Translations under genes and position numbers: made by a program | Shown: positions 60,536 through 64,000 of the stretch, piece by piece | Position numbering within the stretch: position 1 is the stretch's first letter | Layout of the letters: every line of letters starts with the position of its first letter | Notes under the pieces: model-generated | The model's database searches: none | Seen by the model: the letters and a program-made list of their open reading frames with translations, nothing else | What the model was told of the DNA's origin: nothing | DNA from: Symsagittifera roscoffensis | Lineage: Eukaryota > Xenacoelomorpha > Acoela > Convolutidae | Direction: 5' to 3' | NCBI RefSeq assembly: GCF_963678635.1 | Contig: NC_087064.1 | Location: 31,410,369 to 31,474,368 of the forward strand | DNA: 64,000 nucleotides

Positions 60536-62352
60536 AAACATGTGTGTCGAGCTGCTCCAAATTTTTTTCATGTCGTTCAAATCTCGAACAAAAGTGCTTT
60601 AATATGATGTATCATTCCACCCATGATTATTTGTGGTACCTGATTTTGCAAGAAAAACAAAAGAAAAAATTTAAACACCCGAATACAAAGTTCCTCCCCA
60701 TTTTCAATGGTCGCAACCAAAATATGATTAGCACCTAACTTGAAGAATTTACCGCTGGAATTTAACTCAACCTGTAGCTTAGTTCAACGTAGTCTGCTTC
60801 ATTTCCAAATTGTTCTGGCAGAGCACAAGGTGAGTTACACAAAAACAATCAGAAACCTTGAGCTGCGATACACAAAGAATTATTAATTGACTCAGGGAAA
60901 CCTGGAAAATTACTGTTTCCTTATTGCTTCAATGAACGAGTATGGGACGGATTAAAAAAAAAAGCCAACTAATAGTTGGAAAAGAGTAATGAACGCAAGG
61001 TAACTGAAAAAAACTGACTTGTTTTTTTTTTCGAGAGCCTTCAACTTTTGAATTTCGAAAACGAAAAACAGATGACCTTAAAGCTCTTTCAATTTGAAGA
61101 ACAATTTATGATTGACTTTTTTGTTAAATTTAACCAAATTGAGAAAACTGGATCAACACGTAAAACTTTAATTCGCTGGGAAATCTGATAATTAATTTCC
61201 ATTTTCAAAATCAGAAGTCGATCACGTTTTTCGTGACCTTTACAGTTTTGCTGTTCGATAGTGGAGTTTGCCATCCTTTTAACAATGGAAATGCACTGAA
61301 CTTAAAAAACATCACAAGTCAAACCGCAAAAAAATCGAATCAGCATGAACAAATTTTAAGACTTATTCCTGAAAAAAAAAATCAGCAAGATCATTATAAG
61401 AGTACCCAAGATTACGTTTCAAATTGCATAATTCCCGAATGGCATAAAAATGGAAAAAAAACAAATGCATTAAGAAAATTGAGAGCAACTTTTTTGTGAA
61501 CAATGTGGGAAATTTTTCAAGTTTTCAATTCAAATGTTGATTGAAATTTTATCTTGAAAAAATTGTAAAATTTTTATCAAAATCGAAAAGCATAAGATTG
61601 CGGTTATTGATAAGCTTCTTGTGTTCACTTTTCCCGACAAAATTAACTATTAACATTTGTTTGGAAGCAATTAATTCCAAACCTTGTTCACATGCTTTCG
61701 TTCCTGACAAATTGTTAGAATTAGAGGATCTACTTAACAATTGCCCCCCTTTCAAGAAAGGGGGGCAATTGATAAGATTAAGTTGTCGAATTTTCGGCCA
61801 ATCAGATTGCAGCAAAAATCGAATTTTAAATGCAACGTTCTAGTGCTAATTTACTGCTTTTAATTATAGGGGTTGCAATTCTTTAGTAGATACTAAAGTG
61901 AATGCGATTGTTAAGTAGATCCAAATTAGAAATTGATAAAAAATGTTTGAATCACAATGAAAACTTTATATTTATGCCATTTGGGAAAAGTTTGATTTTT
62001 ATGCCATTTGGGAAGTTACCGTACCCACTACGTTCATTACTCTTAAAAACAATTCGACATGTCAGAGAGCAGTGAAAACATTTAGCAAACTTGTTTCTTA
62101 ATCACGTGTAGCCAAATTTATTTTACAAGCACATCATCTGTACAATAACTGTAGAAAAACCACACAACAAATCAACTCTAATTTTTATAAGAAACACCAT
62201 CTCTCACTTTTACAAAGTAATACTGTATTTACACACAATCTTACGTTACATATTTACATCGAACGAATTCAAACTAAGGATAGATAAAAATACAGATAGA
62301 CAACAAGAGAAGAAAAAAATTCAAACAGATTTCAGTAAGCGAGTTTGTTTAT
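60536..62352. other. Region between the SINE and the downstream gene
   Basis: Short open frames (61233-61499 and 61541-61843 on +) lack any recognised motif. A perfect hairpin, CAATTGCCCCCCTTTC-AA-complement, lies at 61738-61771. AATAAA on the minus strand at 62116-62121 may serve the gene at 62353. Confidence 0.45.
61738..61771. repeat. Perfect 16-bp-stem hairpin
   Basis: CAATTGCCCCCCTTTC, two A, then the exact complement. Stands out as GC-rich in AT-rich surroundings. Confidence 0.7.
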
Positions 62353-62908
62353 TCATCGCCGGCTGCTGTTGACCCTCACAGGTGATCTCTGATTTCCTGG
62401 GACTTTGTTCAGTGATGACGACGAACTATTTCTCTGAGAGTTTTTTCTGGAAATTGTGTTGTGTTCGGAAGTCAAAGATGTTCTAAAAAAGTATCGAATA
62501 TTAGCTAGATTGAAATCGATGCACATTGCTTTCAATGTACTTTTGATTGCGGAAATGGTGCATATGAACCTTTCTAGCTCGAAAACAAACTTGGACGTAA
62601 TTTAAAACATTGACAGTTTGTTGAAAAGTTTTTAGCAACTACCTCTTGGATGATTCCTTTTTCCTTGGAGTCGGCTGCTTTTCTTGCGAATTGTGGCCAG
62701 CTGAGTCTTGGTATAAAGAGGCAGCTGAATTCTCCGGCTGAGTAAGACCCTGTTGTAGGTAATTATGGTTATTATTGCCCTGATTCTGATTAGCTGTAGA
62801 CGAGAACATCAAGGGTGAGTTTGCAACTGAGGAGGAGGACATGAGAAACGCGCTGTGACTGTGGAAGCTGCTTCCTCCGTAGTCTGAGTCGGGAGTGCGC
62901 TGCCGGTT
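62353..62908 (-). CDS. Last two exons of an unidentified gene
   Basis: Exons 62643-62908 (acceptor GACATTTCAG, donor AGAG|GTAGTT) and 62353-62482 (acceptor ACTTTTTTAG) join in phase. They end in NSSRR and TGA, with AATAAA overlapping the stop region (TGAATAAA). The C-terminal part is rich in Ser, Asn, Gln and Arg (TPDSDYGGSSFHSHSAF, QNQGNNNHNYLQQ, QPTPRKKESSKR) and looks disordered and phosphorylatable. Earlier exons lie beyond 62908 or outside the window. Its 3' end faces the receptor's start, so it is a separate gene transcribed in the same direction. Not recognised. Confidence 0.65.
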
Positions 62909-64000
62909 CTGAAATGTCAACGTCACATCAATTTCAACATCTTCTAACAAAGTGCAGAATTAGCTCCAAATTTTGCATAGAAGTCGCAGATCATCAACAG
63001 AGCTGATTTAAATTATACGGACAAAACGAACAAAATTTGAAATTTCAAATTGTGTTTTTTTTTTCAAATTGTGTTGAAATTGAACTACAAGGGGAGGAAA
63101 ATGGCTTATAATTTCAAAAGAATTATTACGGTGCAATATTTTTTGAATTTCTTAATCAAAATTTCTCCCCAACAATGGGTCATTTCGGCTGGCTTATTTC
63201 TAATTAATCAAGAGTTACGCTGAAACCAAGATGATCTCAAAAGAAGCCTCATATGCAGCCAAACAAATATTTAGAAGAGTAAAACTTTCAAAATTTGAGT
63301 AAAGCATTTAACATTTTTGTAAAATATTGAAAAATTTTTTATAACAAAAATGAAAAATGACCTTTTTTTGGCTATGAACCAAAAATATATTCTCTTATAC
63401 AGATTTTTGGAAGTTTAACCCCTCTACAGCTTTTTGGGCTGGGTACGAGGCTTCTTTTTAACAGAGGCGAAGCTGCATTTCGCAAACACTAGCGAGAACA
63501 CGACAAAAAGCACCTCTATAAAGTGCAATAAGAAAAAGTAGAAATAAGCCTCAAATTAGTAAAAATTCGACTATGTCTGTGATTCATTTGCAATCTAGAG
63601 ATTATGAGTCTCAAGCACTTACCACTCAGCCACAGAAAAAAATTAATCACAAAAACTAGCCACATATAAAGGCAGAGAAAAGATGCTAAGAAATTTCCAA
63701 TCCTACAGATCGTGATTATAGCAAAAACGCCACCACCAAATAAGTGAACACTTTTATTTGCAAGTTAGGTCCGTGAAAATACACTAAGGCTCGTAAGTGA
63801 AAACATAACTTTTAATCTATCAACTTGGTAGTTTCAGTGTAATTCTTGATTAAATAGAAAAAGCCAAAATTACTTAAATTTGAATTAAATTTTGATTGCA
63901 AATTCCGCAGAACAAATTGCACCATAATAATTCAGGTGGAATTTTAAGCAAATTTTGTTCATTTCACTTTTTGTCTAACTTAACCCAGTTTGAGAAAAAC
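62909..64000. other. Intron of the unidentified gene
   Basis: No exon found. Contains SINE copy 2 and, at 63815-64000, a copy of the repeat ending TTAACCCAGTTTGAGAAAA. Confidence 0.5.
63455..63765 (-). mobile_element. tRNA-derived SINE, copy 2
   Basis: Box A TGGCTGAGTGGTAAGTGC (63615-63632), degenerate box B. The body shares GTGCTTTTTGTCGTGTTCTC and TAGTGTTTGCGAAATGCAGC with copy 1. Confidence 0.7.

Noticed and set aside
61541-61843. Two overlapping opposite-strand frames around the GC-rich hairpin
   Set aside because: The hairpin makes both strands look alike; no recognised motif.

Overview
The window is AT-rich animal nuclear DNA. Its host genes have GT-AG introns, and it carries LTR retrotransposons, a tRNA-derived SINE, a mariner-type element, foldback elements and a 200-base assembly gap. 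No host gene fixes the species. An invertebrate is likely: EGF-repeat receptors and AIG1-like GTPases are common there, and env-bearing Ty3/gypsy elements are known from larvaceans among others. Naming a phylum would be a guess.

Host genes. (1) 9624-10079 (+) is a small intact gene of unknown function, beginning 110 bp downstream of a retrotransposon LTR. (2) The main host gene runs on the minus strand from 56224 down to 10528. I assembled 12 coding exons from splice signals and matching intron phases. It encodes a type I membrane protein of about 759 residues: signal peptide, cysteine-rich EGF/laminin-EGF ectodomain, one membrane helix and a long tyrosine-containing tail (MEGF/scavenger-receptor style). 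Its second intron is 26.8 kb. (3) Inside that intron, on the opposite strand, is a complete three-exon AIG1/GIMAP-like GTPase gene (40633-42190). (4) The last two exons of an unidentified minus-strand gene lie at 62353-62908.

Mobile DNA. One env-bearing Ty3/gypsy family appears three times. E1 (1-9513, +) is the 3' half of a copy with intact reading frames: integrase end, a 378-codon frame with no methionine, an env-like glycoprotein, a 601-residue unknown ORF joined to env by an ATGA overlap, a 3' untranslated region with a candidate intron, and the 3' LTR. Element A (33779-39421, -) is a 5' LTR plus leader and gag, truncated and then tandemly duplicated together with flanking DNA. Element B (43806-50914, -) is an internally deleted copy with both LTRs, a 4-bp target duplication AGTG and a 1193-bp internal tandem repeat. 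A second, decayed Ty3/gypsy element fills 17.0-22.17 kb. A Ty1/copia fragment (29.24-30.17 kb) carries a mariner-type insertion (30176-30789).

Other repeats include a roughly 515-bp family clustered at 13.1-14.4 and 25.4-28.4 kb, three long foldbacks (one with perfect 76-bp arms), a C-rich minisatellite at 31.7-31.96 kb, a GCGGATTCCGCAAA-type repeat at 53-55 kb, and two SINE copies near the right end.

The most notable signals are the layout of E1 (methionine-less ORF, ATGA junction, intron just after the last stop), a 28-nt LTR hairpin with compensatory changes among four LTRs, and a small leader ORF conserved between elements A and B.
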